64,000 nucleotides of DNA from RSA9 sp036381195 (GCA_036381195.1 DASVDH010000047.1:1-64000); one strand, 5' to 3'. Shown: positions 7,480-16,488, numbered from the stretch's first letter. Notes: a model not told the origin generated them from the letters alone. Numbers and translations: made by a program.

Positions 7480-7672
7480 GCGGTGCCTCTCTCTCCCGGG
7501 CCAGGGCGAGGGCTCCCTCACCCCCGGGCCCTTCCGCCCGGGCGAGGGCGGGGGCGTTCGCGGCAAGGCGGGGACGCGGGTTGCGCGCTTCCGGGCGCGC
7601 GAGGGCGGGGCCGTGCGCGGCGGGGCGTGGCCGCCGGTCGCGCGCTTCCGCGCGGGCGATCTCGCGGACCCG
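7480..7672. repeat. G-rich low-complexity intergenic repeat (GGGCGAGGGC style)
   Basis: Several loose copies of GGGCGAGGGC/GGGCGCGCGAGGGC alternate with CTTCCG(C/G)GCG words. The same vocabulary recurs at 9473, 17850, 57640 and 58140. Confidence 0.6.
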
Positions 7673-7673
7673 C

Positions 7674-9455
7674 TCACTCCGCCGGCGTGAGCCAGCGCTC
7701 GAGGTAGCGGGTGACGCGGTCGAGGTCCGCATCGTCGGCGCGGAAGCCGATGTGGCCGTCGGGGCGGACCAGGAGCTGGGCGACGCCGCGCACGCCCAGC
7801 CGCTCGTGGGCCGCGCCTTCGCGGTCGGCGAGCGCCCCGGGCGCGGGCTCCCCGGTCAGATGGCGGATGGCGAGGAGCCCGGCGCAGCGCGCGCGCAGCT
7901 CCGCCACCCGCGCGGGGTCCCAGGCGGCCGGCGGGCCGACGAGCAGCAGGTGGAAGCGCGGCGCTGCGGTCTCCCGGTGCAGCGTGGTGGCGGTGCCATC
8001 GTCGCGCGCCAGCGCGGCGTCCGGCAGGCGGTCGCCGGCGCGGGGCGCGCCGCGGGGCGGCGTGCCGGCCTGGACGGACAGCGGGCTCGCGCGGTAGCGG
8101 ATCGCGAGCTGCGAGACGAGCCGGAAGGCGCGGGCGCGGAGCCGCCGGGAGCGCGTGAGCCAGCGGAGCAGCGGCGGGAGGAGCGCGTTGCGCACGCGCG
8201 CGGCGGCACGGCTGCGGGTCATGGCGAGGAAGACGGCGAACACCCGGTCCGTGGAGCGCAGCAGGATGCGGCCGACGGGCCAGCGCTCGGCGTGGTAGGT
8301 GTCCAGCAGCTCGGGCGCCGCGAGGCCGCGCGCGACGAACGCGAGCTTCCAGCCCAGGTTCCACGCGTCCTGGATGCCGGTGTTCATGCCCTGCCCGCCG
8401 ACCGGGCTGTGGATGTGCGCGGCGTCACCGGCCAGGAAGGCACGGCCGGCACGGTACGCCGCGGCCTGGCGATGATGCAGGCGGAAGCGCGTGAGCCATG
8501 CGGGGTCGCGCAGGCGGACACGGCCGCCGGTCGCGGCGTCCGCGACGGCCTGGAGCCCGGCGAGCGAGAGCTCGCTCGCGGTCGGCTCGCCGGTGGGGTT
8601 GTCCTCCGCGGACTCGGCCTGCGCCCCGGACTCGCCGGCGCTGGCCAGGCCGGGCGCGGCGGCCTGGCCGGCCGTGGCCTGGCCCGGCACGGACTCGCCG
8701 GCCGCTGCCCCGCCGTTGCGGGCCGCGGGCCGGCCGCGCGGCACGAAGCCGATGACGCGCCACGGCCGCGGCCGGCGGAGCGGGAAGAAGAGCGCGGTGC
8801 CATCGCCGTGGCCGGGGAACGCGTTGACCGCGCCGGGCACGAGCGCGCCATCGGCGTCGACGTCGCCGAGCACGAAGTCCTGCGGGTAGGCGCGGCCGTG
8901 GAAGGGGATGCCCGCGCCCTTGCGCACGATGCTGTGCGCACCGTCGCAGCCGGCGAGGTAGCGTGCGCGCACGTGCTCGACGCGGCCGTCGTCGTGGCGC
9001 AGCGTGCACGTGACGCCGCGATCATCCATCTCGAACGCCGCGAGCTCGACGCCGCGCTCGATCCGGACGCGGGCGTTCTCGAGATGCGCGCCCAGCACGG
9101 CCTCGGTCTCGGCCTGCGAGACGAAGAGGATGAAGGGGAAGCGGGTGTCGGGAGCGCCGATGTCCTCCAGGGTGAGCGCCGCGGTCTTCGCCCGGCCCAG
9201 GTGGATGACGACGCGGACGGCGGTGTTGCCGCGTGCGACGAGGTCGTCCGCGAGGCCGAGCGCGTCGAGGATCTCGAGGGAACGGGCCTGCACGGCGAGG
9301 GCGCGGGACTCGTGGACACGCTCGCGCAGGCGGTCGACGACGCGGAAGCGGGCGCCGCAGCGCTGGAGCTGCGCGGCGAGCGTCAGGCCGGTGGGCCCGG
9401 CGCCGACGACGAGGACGTCGAGGTGGATCGTTGCGTTTGCGGGGTCGTCGGGCAT
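7674..9455 (-). CDS. FAD-dependent aromatic monooxygenase (PHBH/UbiH/TetX-like)
   Basis: 593 residues from the second in-frame ATG, which has GAGGA 6 nt upstream; the first ATG (9467) has none. Residues about 14-24 carry the FAD-binding GAGPTG; GCDGAHSIVRK is the DG motif and FLAGDAAHIHSPVGGQGMN the second FAD motif. The C-terminus has the thioredoxin-like extension of phenol-hydroxylase-type enzymes (about residues 490-590). It should hydroxylate an aromatic or polyketide-like substrate with NAD(P)H and O2. Unusual: an Ala/Gly/Gln-rich, proline-spaced insertion of about 50 residues (near 245-295) between the substrate-binding strands. Confidence 0.88.
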   Translation of the reverse strand: MPDDPANATIHLDVLVVGAGPTGLTLAAQLQRCGARFRVVDRLRERVHESRALAVQARSLEILDALGLADDLVARGNTAVRVVIHLGRAKTAALTLEDIGAPDTRFPFILFVSQAETEAVLGAHLENARVRIERGVELAAFEMDDRGVTCTLRHDDGRVEHVRARYLAGCDGAHSIVRKGAGIPFHGRAYPQDFVLGDVDADGALVPGAVNAFPGHGDGTALFFPLRRPRPWRVIGFVPRGRPAARNGGAAAGESVPGQATAGQAAAPGLASAGESGAQAESAEDNPTGEPTASELSLAGLQAVADAATGGRVRLRDPAWLTRFRLHHRQAAAYRAGRAFLAGDAAHIHSPVGGQGMNTGIQDAWNLGWKLAFVARGLAAPELLDTYHAERWPVGRILLRSTDRVFAVFLAMTRSRAAARVRNALLPPLLRWLTRSRRLRARAFRLVSQLAIRYRASPLSVQAGTPPRGAPRAGDRLPDAALARDDGTATTLHRETAAPRFHLLLVGPPAAWDPARVAELRARCAGLLAIRHLTGEPAPGALADREGAAHERLGVRGVAQLLVRPDGHIGFRADDADLDRVTRYLERWLTPAE

Positions 9456-9472
9456 GAGGGTCCTCATGGTTG

Positions 9473-9560
9473 GGCCAGGGCGAGGGCGGGGGCGAGGGCG
9501 AGGGTGTCCCGGGTCCGTTCCCCGTGCCCTTCAACGTTCCCGCTTCCGTTCCCGACGCAA
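9473..9560. repeat. G-rich intergenic repeat with AACGTTCCCGC words
   Basis: GGGCGAGGGC and GGCGAGGGCGAGGG tandem words followed by AACGTTCCCGCTTCCG. The second word is the same as that tandemly repeated at 57770-58100. It lies directly upstream of the monooxygenase start, so it may hold the promoter. Confidence 0.55.
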
Positions 9561-9683
9561 AAACGCGTGGGCTCGGATCAAGGTCACATAACGGTCACAG
9601 AACGGCCGGGCACGGGCACGCGTAGGCGTACGCGTACGGGATGACACGCTGCGAACGGCGTGTAAGGGCCGCCCGCCTTCCCC

Positions 9684-10550
9684 TCACTCACCCTCTCCCA
9701 GCACCTCCACCGCGTCCCCCACGCGCAGCGTGCCGCGCGCCCGGTGGATCGCGTTCATGCCGAACAGGACGCCGCCGCTCGGGCCGCGGCGGTAGGTGGC
9801 GAGCGTGCGGAGCGGCTCCTTGCCGTCGCGGCAGCCAGTGGCCTGGTCCACGGTCGTGATGGCGCAGCGGGCGCAGGGCTTCACCACGTCCAGCTCGATG
9901 GCGCCGACGCGGATGCGGCGCCACGTGTCCTCGGCGTGCGGCCCGCCCGCGCCGCGGATCACGAGGTTGGGCCGGAAGCGGTTCATGGGCAGCGGCTCGG
10001 CGAGGCGGGCGTTGAGCGCGTCGAGCGACTCCTCGGAGAGCAGCAGCAGCGGGTACGCGTCCTGGAAGGCGATGCGGTCGCCGGGCTTGCCGTAGCGCAG
10101 GCTGACCTGGCGCACGGTCGAGTCCGGCATGTACACGAGCCGGCAGGGCGTCCCGAGGAACGTGCTCAGCCAGCGGGCGGCGTCGTCGCCGGCGGATCGT
10201 GCGGCGACGTCGTCGTTCCAGATGCGCACGCGCTCGGCCGCGGCGGCGGGCGGCTCGAGCGGCAGCGCGAGCGTCGGCATGCCGGGCGCGTCGATCGTCA
10301 GCGTGTCAGCGCCGAGTGTGGGGCGGATCAGTGCGAGGCGCGGGTGTCGGCGTTGCGTCATGAAGCGGCCCGCGGGGTCGACGACGAGCCAGCGGCGGTC
10401 GTGGCGCGGCCCGAACGCGTCCAGCTCGGCGGCGTCAAGCGCGATGCCGGCGGCGGACTTGACCGGGTAGACGAAGATCGCGGCGAGCGAGGCGCGTGAC
10501 GCGGTTGCGCGCGCTCGGGGCGCCCCGGGCTCGGAGGAAGCGGATCGCAT
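9684..10550 (-). CDS. MOSC domain protein with N-terminal beta-barrel domain (YcbX/mARC-like)
   Basis: 288 residues. The N-terminal MOSC_N barrel starts LAAIFVYPVKSAAGI and carries RHDRRWLVVDPAGRFMTQR; the C-terminal MOSC domain has NRFRPNLVIRG and VVKPCARCAITTVDQATG, where the first Cys is the usual Moco/sulfur-binding residue. Proteins of this type bind sulfurated molybdenum cofactor and reduce N-hydroxylated compounds. Its place next to fdhD and a molybdenum formate dehydrogenase fits a Moco-related role. No C-terminal 2Fe-2S domain is present, unlike YcbX. Start not fixed by a ribosome site; an internal start after the Arg/Ala-rich first 20 residues is possible. Confidence 0.88.
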   Translation of the reverse strand: MRSASSEPGAPRARATASRASLAAIFVYPVKSAAGIALDAAELDAFGPRHDRRWLVVDPAGRFMTQRRHPRLALIRPTLGADTLTIDAPGMPTLALPLEPPAAAAERVRIWNDDVAARSAGDDAARWLSTFLGTPCRLVYMPDSTVRQVSLRYGKPGDRIAFQDAYPLLLLSEESLDALNARLAEPLPMNRFRPNLVIRGAGGPHAEDTWRRIRVGAIELDVVKPCARCAITTVDQATGCRDGKEPLRTLATYRRGPSGGVLFGMNAIHRARGTLRVGDAVEVLGEGE

Positions 10551-10707
10551 GAGCGGGAAGATAGCGGGTGCCGGCGGAGTCCGCAGGGCTCCCCTGCCCC
10601 GCCGTCGCCTCGACCGCGCCTCGTGGGGGAGGCCGTCGCGTGGGACCTCCGGCCCGGTCCCCGAACCGGGCCCACCGTCGCGACACGCGGCTCACGCCGT
10701 CACGCGC

Positions 10708-11577
10708 TCAGGTCCAGCCCAGGCGCTCGGGGTGCGTGTAGACGTTGGCGGTGCCGGCGCGCAGGAGCGCGACGAGCGTGAGGCCGGAGGCCTCGGCGAG
10801 GCGGATGGCGAGGCCGGTGGGTCGCGAGACGGCGGCGAGCAGGCGCACGCCGGCGGTCGCGGCCTTCTGCACCAGCTCGTAGCTGGCGCGGCTGGTGACG
10901 ACCACGAAGCCGGCGGCGGGGTCACGGCCCCCGCGGGCCAGGGCGCCGATGACCTTGTCGAGCGCGTTGTGGCGGCCGACGTCCTCGCGCACGACGCCGG
11001 GCGCGCCGTCCGGATCGAACCAGCCGGCGGCGTGCAGCGAGCCCGTTTGGGCGTTCCAGACCTGGCGCGGGACCAGCTCGCGCTCGGCGCGCCAGAGCGC
11101 ATCCGCGGAGATGGGCGGGCCGGGTGGGAGCGGGTCGGGCTCGCGCATCGCTTCTTGGATGGTCTCCACGCCGCAGAGCCCGCAGCCGGCGCGGCCGATG
11201 AGGGCGCGGCCGCGCTCCTCGAGACGGGCCGCGGCCGCGTCCGGGATCGCGACCTGCACCTCGATGCCCTGCGCGTGACGGCTCACGGCGAGGCGGTCGA
11301 TGTCCGCCGCCGCGGCGACGATGGCCTCGGTGATGGAGAAGCCGACCGCGAAGTCCTCGAGGTCGGCGGGCGTCGCCATCATCACGGCGTAGGGGCGCAT
11401 GTTGTAGACGAGCGCGACGGGCACCTCCTCCGCGACCGGCGCCTCGCCGGGCTCGGCGCGCGTGCCATCGAGCCGGAGGAACGTGCGGCGGCGCACGGGC
11501 TGGCTGTAGCCGAGGCCGCGCAGCGGGTGGTCCGCCCGCAGCGCAGGAGGCAGGCCGACGTGCTCAGGTGCGGGCAC
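10708..11577 (-). CDS. fdhD: Formate dehydrogenase accessory sulfurtransferase FdhD
   Basis: 289 residues from a GTG at 11577 that overlaps the Fe-S subunit stop by 14 nt; this start is inferred, since the frame is open further upstream inside the other gene. FdhD features are RTFLRLDG, EVPVALVYN, the redox motif CGLCG (in GRAGCGLCGVETI), TGSLHAAGWF, REDVGRHNALDKVIG and the SRASYELVQK segment. It passes sulfur from IscS to the molybdenum cofactor, needed for activity of the formate dehydrogenase encoded just upstream. Last gene of the fdh operon. Confidence 0.95.
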   Translation of the reverse strand: MPAPEHVGLPPALRADHPLRGLGYSQPVRRRTFLRLDGTRAEPGEAPVAEEVPVALVYNMRPYAVMMATPADLEDFAVGFSITEAIVAAAADIDRLAVSRHAQGIEVQVAIPDAAAARLEERGRALIGRAGCGLCGVETIQEAMREPDPLPPGPPISADALWRAERELVPRQVWNAQTGSLHAAGWFDPDGAPGVVREDVGRHNALDKVIGALARGGRDPAAGFVVVTSRASYELVQKAATAGVRLLAAVSRPTGLAIRLAEASGLTLVALLRAGTANVYTHPERLGWT

Positions 11578-12508
11578 GGGGCGGCTCCGGGCGATTCTCG
11601 ACGAAGCGCCAGCCGAATCGGCCCTTGATGCAGAGGTTGCCGCGAGTGATGGAGTGGTCGAACGGCGAGGTGACGCGCACGATCTGGCCGTCCTGCACGT
11701 GCAGGTCGAGCGTACAGCCCACGCCGCAGTAGGGGCAGATGGTGCGGGTGACCTGCTGGCGCGACTCGTCCCATTCGCCCGCCATGCGGAGCTCGTACTC
11801 GGTGCGGAACATGAGGGCGCCCGTGGGGCAGACGGCGATGCAGTTGCCGCAATAGACGCAGGCGGAGTCGGGCAACGGCACGGCCATCTCGGTCGAGATG
11901 CGCGCATCGAAGCCGCGGCCCGCCACGGCGATGGCGAACGTGTTCTGGTGATCCGTGCCGCACGCCTCGACGCACCTGTAGCAGAGGATGCACTTGCTGT
12001 AGTCGCGCACGTAGAGGTCGTTGTCGATCTTGACCGGCTGGTGCACGGTCGCGGCGTGCCCGGGGTCCGGCGGCTCGTGGTGCCCCGCGGGGCGGTGGTC
12101 CCGCTCGCCGTCCGCGGCCGGGGGCGCGGGGGGACCGTAGCGGCCGGGATCGCAACCGTACTCTGCGAGCCAGCGGTCGATGTCGGGCGTCGTGGACAGG
12201 TCGACGGAGGAGGCCAGGAACTCGAGCACCATCTTGCGGCTGTGCCGCACGCGCGGCGAGTCCGTACGCACCTGCATGCCTGGCGCGGCGGGACGAGAGC
12301 AGGCAGGCACGAGAGCGCGAGAGCCCTCGAGCTCGACCACGCAGGCGCGGCACACGTTCACGGGGTGCAGCGTCTCGAACCAGCACAGGGTGGGGATGTC
12401 CCGCCCGAGGCGGCGGCAGGCGTCGAGGATGGTCGAGCCCTCGGGAACGGATACGGGCTCGCCGTCGATGGTCAATTTGATGGCTGTCGCGGTCGCTGTG
12501 TCGCTCAT
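11564..12508 (-). CDS. Formate dehydrogenase Fe-S subunit carrying the detached [4Fe-4S] head of the catalytic subunit
   Basis: 314 residues from MSDTATAT. Plant-type 2Fe-2S ligands C42-C53-C56-C70; two [4Fe-4S] ferredoxin sites C163/166/169/173 and C207/210/213/217; then C248-x2-C251-x3-C255-x27-C283 in a CPYCGVGC...GNLCIKGRFGW segment. The last site is domain I of molybdopterin oxidoreductases and normally begins the catalytic subunit; here the protein ends 31 residues after it. The His(Cys)3 cluster of NuoG-type proteins is missing (residues 98-125 have no suitable ligands). It wires electrons from the Moco site to the NuoEF-like diaphorase. The start overlaps the upstream stop (ATGA). Confidence 0.92.
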   Translation of the reverse strand: MSDTATATAIKLTIDGEPVSVPEGSTILDACRRLGRDIPTLCWFETLHPVNVCRACVVELEGSRALVPACSRPAAPGMQVRTDSPRVRHSRKMVLEFLASSVDLSTTPDIDRWLAEYGCDPGRYGPPAPPAADGERDHRPAGHHEPPDPGHAATVHQPVKIDNDLYVRDYSKCILCYRCVEACGTDHQNTFAIAVAGRGFDARISTEMAVPLPDSACVYCGNCIAVCPTGALMFRTEYELRMAGEWDESRQQVTRTICPYCGVGCTLDLHVQDGQIVRVTSPFDHSITRGNLCIKGRFGWRFVENRPEPPRART

Positions 12509-14373
12509 CCGTCCGCCTCCCGGAAGATGCCCAGCCGGCGCACGGCCGATTCGATGGCGCTGTACGCCGTTTGTCCGAGCCCGCAGATGGACGCGTCCTT
12601 CATGGCGGCGCCGATGTCCGCGAGCAGCTCCAGCTCCGCATCGGCGTTCCGTTTGCCGTTGCGGACGAGCCGGTGCAGCGCCTCCTCCTGGCGTACCGTG
12701 CCGACGCGGCAGGGCACGCACTGGCCGCAGGACTCGTCGCGGAAGAAGCGCGCGATGCGGAGCAGCGTGTCCCGCAGGTCCGCACTCTCGTCGAACACCA
12801 TGACGACGCCCGAGCCGAGCGTGATGCCGGCCGCACGCGCGCCCTCGAACGAGAGCGGGATGTCGCGCTCGTCGCCGCGGACGAACGAACCGGCAGCGCC
12901 GCCGAGCAGCACGGCCTGGACGGAACGCCCGGATGGCCCGCCGGCCAGGTCGATGAGCGAGCCGAGCGTGGTGCCGAGCGGCACCTCGTACACGCCCGGC
13001 CGCTGCACGGCGCCGCAGACGCAGAACAGCCGCGTGCCGGTCGACTCCGGCGTGCCGACCGAGGCGAACGCCGCGCCGCCCTCGAGGATGATGTGCGGGA
13101 TGTTCGCGAGCGTCTCGACGTTGTTGACGAGGGTGGGCTTGCGGAAGAGGCCCGACTCGACCGGGAACGGCGGCTTGTTGCGCGGCTCGCCGCGGTACCC
13201 CTCGATCGAGTTGAAGAGAGCGGTCTCTTCACCGCAGATGTAGGCGCCGGCGCCCCTGCGGAGCTCGATATCGAAGCGGAAGCCAGCGCCGGCGACGTCG
13301 TCGCCGAGCCAGCCGTGTTCGCGGGCGCGCTCGACCGCATGGGCGACGCGCTCGAACGCGAGCGGGTACTCGCCGCGGATGTAGATGTAGCCGTGCTCGG
13401 CGCCGACGGCGAACGCCGCGATCGTCATGGCCTCGACGATCGCGAACGGGTCGCCCTCGAGGAGTACGCGGTCCTTGAACGTGCCGGGCTCGGATTCGTC
13501 CGCGTTGCAGATGACGTAGCGCGGGCGCGCCGGCTGGCGCGCGACGGCTTCCCATTTCCGGCCGGTGGGGAACGCCGCGCCGCCGCGGCCGAGCAGGCGG
13601 GAGTCCACCACCTCGCGGATGACGGCGTCGGGTCCCATCTCGATGGCGCGCTCCAGCGCGGCGAAGCCGCCGGACCGGCGGTAGTCGTCGATGTCGGTGG
13701 GATCCACCGTCCCGACGCGGCGCAGCAGGCGGAGCGTCCGGTCGCCGTGCTGCGGCAGGCGGGGCCGGGGCCGGTCCGGCAGCGTGCCCGCGCTGACGGC
13801 GGCGACGGCATCGGCGGGCGTCATGCCGCCGACGAGCCGCTCGAGCGGGCGGGTGCCGGCGACCGTGAGCAGCGCGGCGGGCGCCTGGTCGCAGAGGCCG
13901 AGACACGGGCTCGTGAGCCAGCCGGCGTCGGCCGGGACGACGGCGTCCTGCGTCGGGGCGTGGTGTGCCGGCCCGCACTCGCGCTCGAGGGCGGCGATGA
14001 CGTCGAGGGCGCCGCGTGTGCGGCAGGCGATGTCGTCGCAGACGTGCAGCACGCGGCCGGGCCGCGGCGCGGTGGAGAACAGCCCGTAGAACGTGGCGAC
14101 GCCCCACGCCTCCGCGGGCGGCACGGAGAGCCGGCGGCAGACGTACATGAGGCCGCCCTCGGAGATCCAGCCGGTGCTGGACTGGAGCGCGTGCAGCGCG
14201 GGGAGCAACAGCGGGCGGCGCGCGCGCGCGGCCTGGCCGGCGAGGGCGATGTGCCCGTCGCGCTCGCCGACGCGTTCGCCGCCGTCCCAACCCGACTGGG
14301 GCGGCCCCAGCACCGCATCGACCGCCGCGCGCTCGGCGGCGGTGGGCTGCGCATCACTGAACCTGAGATCCAT
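12505..14373 (-). CDS. NAD-reducing diaphorase subunit, NuoE-NuoF fusion (FdsG-FdsB like)
   Basis: 622 residues from MDLRFSDAQ (a longer frame to 14412 lies inside the upstream gene). Residues 1-165 are NuoE/24-kDa thioredoxin-like with C112-x4-C117 and C157-x3-C161 for a 2Fe-2S cluster. Residues about 205-620 are NuoF/51-kDa: GRGGAAFPTGRKWE for NADH, ICNADESEPGTFKDR for FMN, GAYICGEETAL and SCGQCVPCRVGT plus a later ICGLG Cys for the [4Fe-4S] cluster. It hands electrons from formate oxidation to NAD+. Usually these are two genes; the fusion is in frame with a linker of about 40 residues. It overlaps the catalytic gene by 20 nt and the Fe-S gene by 4 nt. Confidence 0.93.
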   Translation of the reverse strand: MDLRFSDAQPTAAERAAVDAVLGPPQSGWDGGERVGERDGHIALAGQAARARRPLLLPALHALQSSTGWISEGGLMYVCRRLSVPPAEAWGVATFYGLFSTAPRPGRVLHVCDDIACRTRGALDVIAALERECGPAHHAPTQDAVVPADAGWLTSPCLGLCDQAPAALLTVAGTRPLERLVGGMTPADAVAAVSAGTLPDRPRPRLPQHGDRTLRLLRRVGTVDPTDIDDYRRSGGFAALERAIEMGPDAVIREVVDSRLLGRGGAAFPTGRKWEAVARQPARPRYVICNADESEPGTFKDRVLLEGDPFAIVEAMTIAAFAVGAEHGYIYIRGEYPLAFERVAHAVERAREHGWLGDDVAGAGFRFDIELRRGAGAYICGEETALFNSIEGYRGEPRNKPPFPVESGLFRKPTLVNNVETLANIPHIILEGGAAFASVGTPESTGTRLFCVCGAVQRPGVYEVPLGTTLGSLIDLAGGPSGRSVQAVLLGGAAGSFVRGDERDIPLSFEGARAAGITLGSGVVMVFDESADLRDTLLRIARFFRDESCGQCVPCRVGTVRQEEALHRLVRNGKRNADAELELLADIGAAMKDASICGLGQTAYSAIESAVRRLGIFREADG

Positions 14374-16315
14374 GAGCGGCAACCAGGCCGCCGGCGGGGG
14401 CGGCGCTTTCACAGGGTTCGATGCGCACGGCGCAGGCCTTGAACTCGGCCGTGCCGGACCTGGAGTCCGTGGCGTCGATGGTGAGCGAGTTGGTGCGCAG
14501 GCGGTCCTGATCGTGCGGCGTCATGAAGACGAGCCCGGGCCTCAGGTTCGGGTCCACGTGCACGGGCGCGACCACGCTGCCGCGGCGGGATGACACGCGC
14601 ACCAGACTGCCCTCCACGACGCCGAGCCGTGCGGCGTCCTCGGGCGAGATGTCGACTCCCTCGGGCCGGCGCAGCGGAGATTCGTAGCCGGCCGTCTGGA
14701 CGCCGGTGTTGTAGGAGTCGAGGCGGCGGCCGGTCGTGAGCTGGAACGGGTACTCGTCGTCCGGCAGCTCGACCGGCGGCTCGTACTCCACGACGTTGAA
14801 CGGCGCCGGCGGCCCGTCGCGCGGCTCCTCGTGCAGCCGGGCGTGGAGGAACAGCGAGCCCGGGTGCGACTCGTCCGGGCAGGGCCACTGGATGCCGCCC
14901 AGCTCCTCGAGGCGGCGGTAGGTCATGCCGCCGTACATGTGCGGCGCCATGGCACGCACTTCATTCCACACGGTCTCGGCGTCCGCATCGGGCCAATCGA
15001 GGCCCATGCGCCGCGCGATCTCGGTGACGATCCAGAGATCGTCGCGCGCGTTGCCCGGTGGGGCGAGCGCGGCGCGGACGCGTTGCACGCGGCGCTCGCT
15101 GTTGGTAAAGGTGCCTTCCCCCTCGCACCACGTCGCTGCGGCGGGGAGCACGACATCGGCCAGCTCGGCGGTCCGCGTGAGGAAGATGTCCTGCACGACG
15201 AGGAGCTCGAGGCCTTTGAGCAGGCGCTCCGTGCGGTTCTGGTCCGCCTCGGAGTGCACGGGGTTCTCGCCGATCACGTAGAGCCCGACCAGCTCACCCC
15301 GCTCCATGGCGTGGAACATCTGCGTGACGTTCCAGCCCAGGTGATCCGGCAGCTTGACGTTCCAGGCGGCCTCGAAGCGGGCCTTGACGGCGGGGTCGAG
15401 TGGGTCCTGGAAGCCGACCAGGCGGTTGGGCAGCGCGCCCATGTCGCCGCCGCCCTGGACGTTGTTCTGGCCGCGCAGCGGGGCGAGGCCCGAGCCGTAG
15501 CGGCCGACGTGGCCGGTGAGCAGGGCGAGGTTGATGAGGGCGAAGACGTTGTCGACCGCGTTGTGGTGCTCGGTGATGCCGAGCGTCCAGCAGAGGATCG
15601 CGCGTGGCGCGGTCGCATACGCGATGGCGGCCTCGCGGATCGCCGCGGCGGGCACGCCGGTAACGCGCTCGGCGCGCTCGAGCGTCCACTCCTCGACGCT
15701 CTCACGGTAGGCCTCGTAGCCGGTCGTGGCGTTGGCCACGAAGCGCTCGTTCACGAGGCCCTCGTGGATGATGACGCGGCCCATGGCGTGCGCGAGCGCG
15801 ATGTCCGTGCCCACGTTCAGGCCGAGCCACACGTCCGCCCACTGCGCGGAGGGCGTACGCCGCGGATCCATGGCGTACAGCTTCGCCCCGCGGTTCACCG
15901 CCTTGAGGATGTGATGGTAGATGATCGGGTGATTCTCCCGGGGGTTGGCGCCCCAGAGGAAAATCACGTCGGCATCTTCCATCTCTCGGTACGAGACGGT
16001 GCCACCGCCCGCACCGAACACCGTCGCCAGACCGACGACGCTGGGCGCGTGTCAGGTCCGGTTGCAGCTATCGACGTTGTGCGAGCCGAACGCGACGCGC
16101 GCGAGCTTGCCGGCCAGGTAGTTGAGCTCGTTGGTCGACTTCGAGCAACTGAAGATCCCCAGCGCATTGCTGCCGCGCTCCGCGCGGATGCGCGAGAAGC
16201 CGTGCGCCGCCCGGTCCAGCGCCTCGTCCCACGAGGCCGGGCGCAACTCGCCATCCACCCGGACGAGGGGCTCCGTCAGCCGGACGTGGCCGCGTGCGTT
16301 CCTGGTCCTCGCCAA
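14354..16315 (-). CDS. fdhF: Selenocysteine-containing formate dehydrogenase catalytic (Moco) subunit, TGA read-through
   Basis: 653 residues read as one protein: TTG start at 16315 with GGAGGTG 7 nt upstream, then an in-frame TGA at 16052-16054 (residue 88) in DSCNRT-U-HAPSVVGL, exactly the selenocysteine-His position of formate dehydrogenases, with full homology on both sides. A SECIS-like hairpin follows the codon. Moco-binding signs include FLWGANPRENHP, LRGQNNVQGGGDMG, ENPVHSEADQN and a C-terminal dinucleotide-binding domain (LTTGRRLDSYNTGVQT). The gene lacks the usual N-terminal [4Fe-4S] CxxCxxxC domain, which sits on the Fe-S subunit. It oxidises formate to CO2, or the reverse. Automated callers would split it into two genes. 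Confidence 0.95.
16018..16054 (-). promoter_or_regulatory. Bacterial SECIS element with UGA selenocysteine codon
   Basis: Following the TGA, CGTCG and CGACG pair around an apical GGTCT loop with a bulged T. GGTCT starts 18 nt after the UGA, the same spacing as I recall for E. coli fdhF. Recruits SelB-GTP-Sec-tRNA. Confidence 0.85.
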
Positions 16316-16345
16316 GGTTCACCTCCCGCGTGCGGTTTCTTTGGA

Positions 16346-16368
16346 GGGCGGTATACAGTATAGCGCCC
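16346..16368. promoter_or_regulatory. 23-bp palindrome between fdh operon and pncB
   Basis: GGGCG-G-TATAC-A-GTATA-G-CGCCC: both arms pair perfectly apart from one G/G position on each side. It lies 31 nt upstream of the fdhF start and 121 nt upstream of the nicotinate phosphoribosyltransferase start. It looks like a dimeric regulator site; the regulator is unknown. Confidence 0.6.
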
Positions 16369-16488
16369 GCGGGCCGGACCTGTCAAAGCCCCCGGGCGCA
16401 GGCGGGCGGCGGCCCGGGCGTGCCGGGCCACGGATCCGCCGCTATCTTTCGGCCGGAATGGCAGCCCCTTTCTCACGAGGGCGTGGTG

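Noticed and set aside
14831..16363. Long plus-strand open frames over the formate dehydrogenase genes
   Set aside because: They are mirror frames of high-GC coding sequence: Val/Asp/Arg-rich, no domain, no ribosome site, while the minus strand has clear FDH motifs.
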